From contig URVF01000100.1 in NCBI GenBank assembly GCA_900551185.1, positions 1-5,892 on the forward strand: a stretch of 5,892 nucleotides of DNA, written 5' to 3'. Shown piece by piece: positions 5,604 through 5,892 of the stretch. Below the pieces are notes generated by a model, which was given only the letters and a program-made list of their open reading frames with translations, ran no database searches and was not told the origin of the DNA. The first letter of the stretch is position 1. Every line of letters begins with the position of its first letter. Origin of the DNA: an uncultured Collinsella sp. GTDB lineage: Bacteria > Actinomycetota > Coriobacteriia > Coriobacteriales > Coriobacteriaceae. The position numbers and the translations under genes were made by a program.

Positions 5604-5679
5604 ACGGATATATGTCGCTTGACCGATGAGCGGCAAAAACTGACCGTCTACCGAGAGGGGAGGACGAAATCAAAAAATC

Positions 5680-5691
5680 GGTATTAAAAAC
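5680..5691 (+). promoter_or_regulatory. Candidate GntR/HutC operator, copy 1
   Basis: GGTATTAAAAAC matches GGTATTAAGAAC at 5714-5725 in 11 of 12 positions, same orientation, starts 34 bp apart (about three helical turns). The GGT...ACC-like character resembles HutC-subfamily operators, and two HutC-type regulators are encoded just upstream. Confidence 0.4.
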
Positions 5692-5713
5692 GGCTAACCT
5701 GTAATCGTTCACT

Positions 5714-5725
5714 GGTATTAAGAAC
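5714..5725 (+). promoter_or_regulatory. Candidate GntR/HutC operator, copy 2
   Basis: GGTATTAAGAAC followed by C gives GGT-N7-ACC, a partial dyad. With the preceding ACT it reads ACTGGTATT, similar in its left half to known NagR/DasR-type sites (ACTGGTCTAGACCA type). The comparison is from memory. Confidence 0.42.
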
Positions 5726-5825
5726 CTTTGAATTGTTGAGCTTGGGGCCAAGATGTCCACAAGGTTAAGCGGTGCGACGGGGCGGCAAGCCCGTTCATTC
5801 CGTGCGACAATTCAAACTGCTCGTG

Positions 5826-5832
5826 AAAGGAG
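5826..5832 (+). promoter_or_regulatory. Ribosome-binding site of the gene at 5838
   Basis: AAAGGAG, five bases before the ATG, is close to the ideal Shine-Dalgarno sequence and is the main reason for calling a gene here. Confidence 0.75.
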
Positions 5833-5837
5833 CGGGA

Positions 5838-5892
5838 ATGAAGGAGACCGAGAAGATCGAGATCATGCACTTCGACCAGGAGGGCTACCTCG
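5838..5892 (+). CDS. Start of an unidentified protein gene, cut by window edge
   Basis: Eighteen codons are visible: MKETEKIEIMHFDQEGYL. The reading frame starts at an ATG behind a strong ribosome site and uses a restricted codon set (AAG, GAG, ATC, TTC, CTC), as highly expressed actinobacterial genes do. The fragment is too short to name. An FDxEGYL-like opening occurs in some SIS-domain sugar-isomerase or deglycase proteins, which would fit UTRA-type regulators next door, but this is a guess. It is separated from the regulators by a terminator and has its own upstream region. Confidence 0.7.
   Translation, partial: MKETEKIEIMHFDQEGYL

Larger units (their letters stand above)
5604..5837 (+). 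promoter_or_regulatory. Upstream regulatory region and leader of the gene at 5838
   Basis: These 234 bp have no gene that I can support. They hold two copies of an operator-like motif (5680-5691 and 5714-5725), the dyad CTTGG-GG-CCAAG at 5741-5752, a small stem ACGGG/CCCGT at 5777-5794, a repeated GTGCGAC (5772-5778 and 5802-5808), and long-range inverted repeats listed under findings. TGTAAT at 5700-5705 is a possible -10 without a clear -35. Confidence 0.5.

Noticed and set aside
5604..5837. A known riboswitch in the leader of the gene at 5838
   Set aside because: I looked for conserved elements of common classes and recognised none; only short inverted and direct repeats are visible.
1..5892. 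tRNA or rRNA genes
   Set aside because: No cloverleaf with a T-arm GTTCRA pattern and no ribosomal RNA motifs were seen on either strand. The GGTTCGAAC at 9-18 lies within guaA coding sequence.

Overview
The window looks like gut actinobacterial DNA and carries two different sequence signatures. From position 1 to about 1,310 it reads as Bifidobacterium (B. longum/B. breve-like). It has the 5' end of guaA facing left, a 456-bp AT-rich intergenic region, and the start of xfp facing right. To my knowledge guaA next to xfp is the usual bifidobacterial arrangement. From about 1,315 onward the codon habits change abruptly inside the xfp reading frame, and the protein stops matching the bifidobacterial XFP sequence I remember. 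From there to the end the window looks like one coriobacterial genome, most likely Collinsella. That genus call rests on memory and codon style, not on a search.

Layout: guaA fragment (1-194, minus); divergent intergenic region (195-650); full-length mosaic xfp (651-3149, plus); a 420-bp intergenic region with two very long hairpins (3150-3569); a 163-residue unrecognised protein (3570-4061); two overlapping GntR/HutC-type regulators (4097-4864 and 4849-5562); a rho-independent terminator (5569-5603); a 234-bp leader with a repeated operator-like motif and possible alternative RNA folds (5604-5837); and the first 18 codons of an unidentified gene (5838-5892).

Functionally, xfp encodes the phosphoketolase of the bifid shunt, which makes acetyl-phosphate from fructose-6-P or xylulose-5-P. 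guaA encodes GMP synthase. The 163-residue gene and the two regulators are on one strand with a 35-bp gap and then a 16-bp overlap, so they are probably one transcript ending at the terminator. The regulators carry UTRA effector domains. Their likely target, by position, is the well-translated gene starting at 5838, whose upstream region has two copies of a GGTATTAARAAC motif.

The two most notable points are these. (1) The xfp mosaic junction is either a real inter-genus recombination or a metagenome assembly chimera; sequence alone cannot decide. (2) Two giant hairpins (stems 29+7 bp and 32 bp) share an almost identical apical core in opposite orientation and the same terminal GGGCC, while the middle of each stem is unrelated. 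That design suggests a dispersed repeat family with a constant tip and variable, self-complementary arms.
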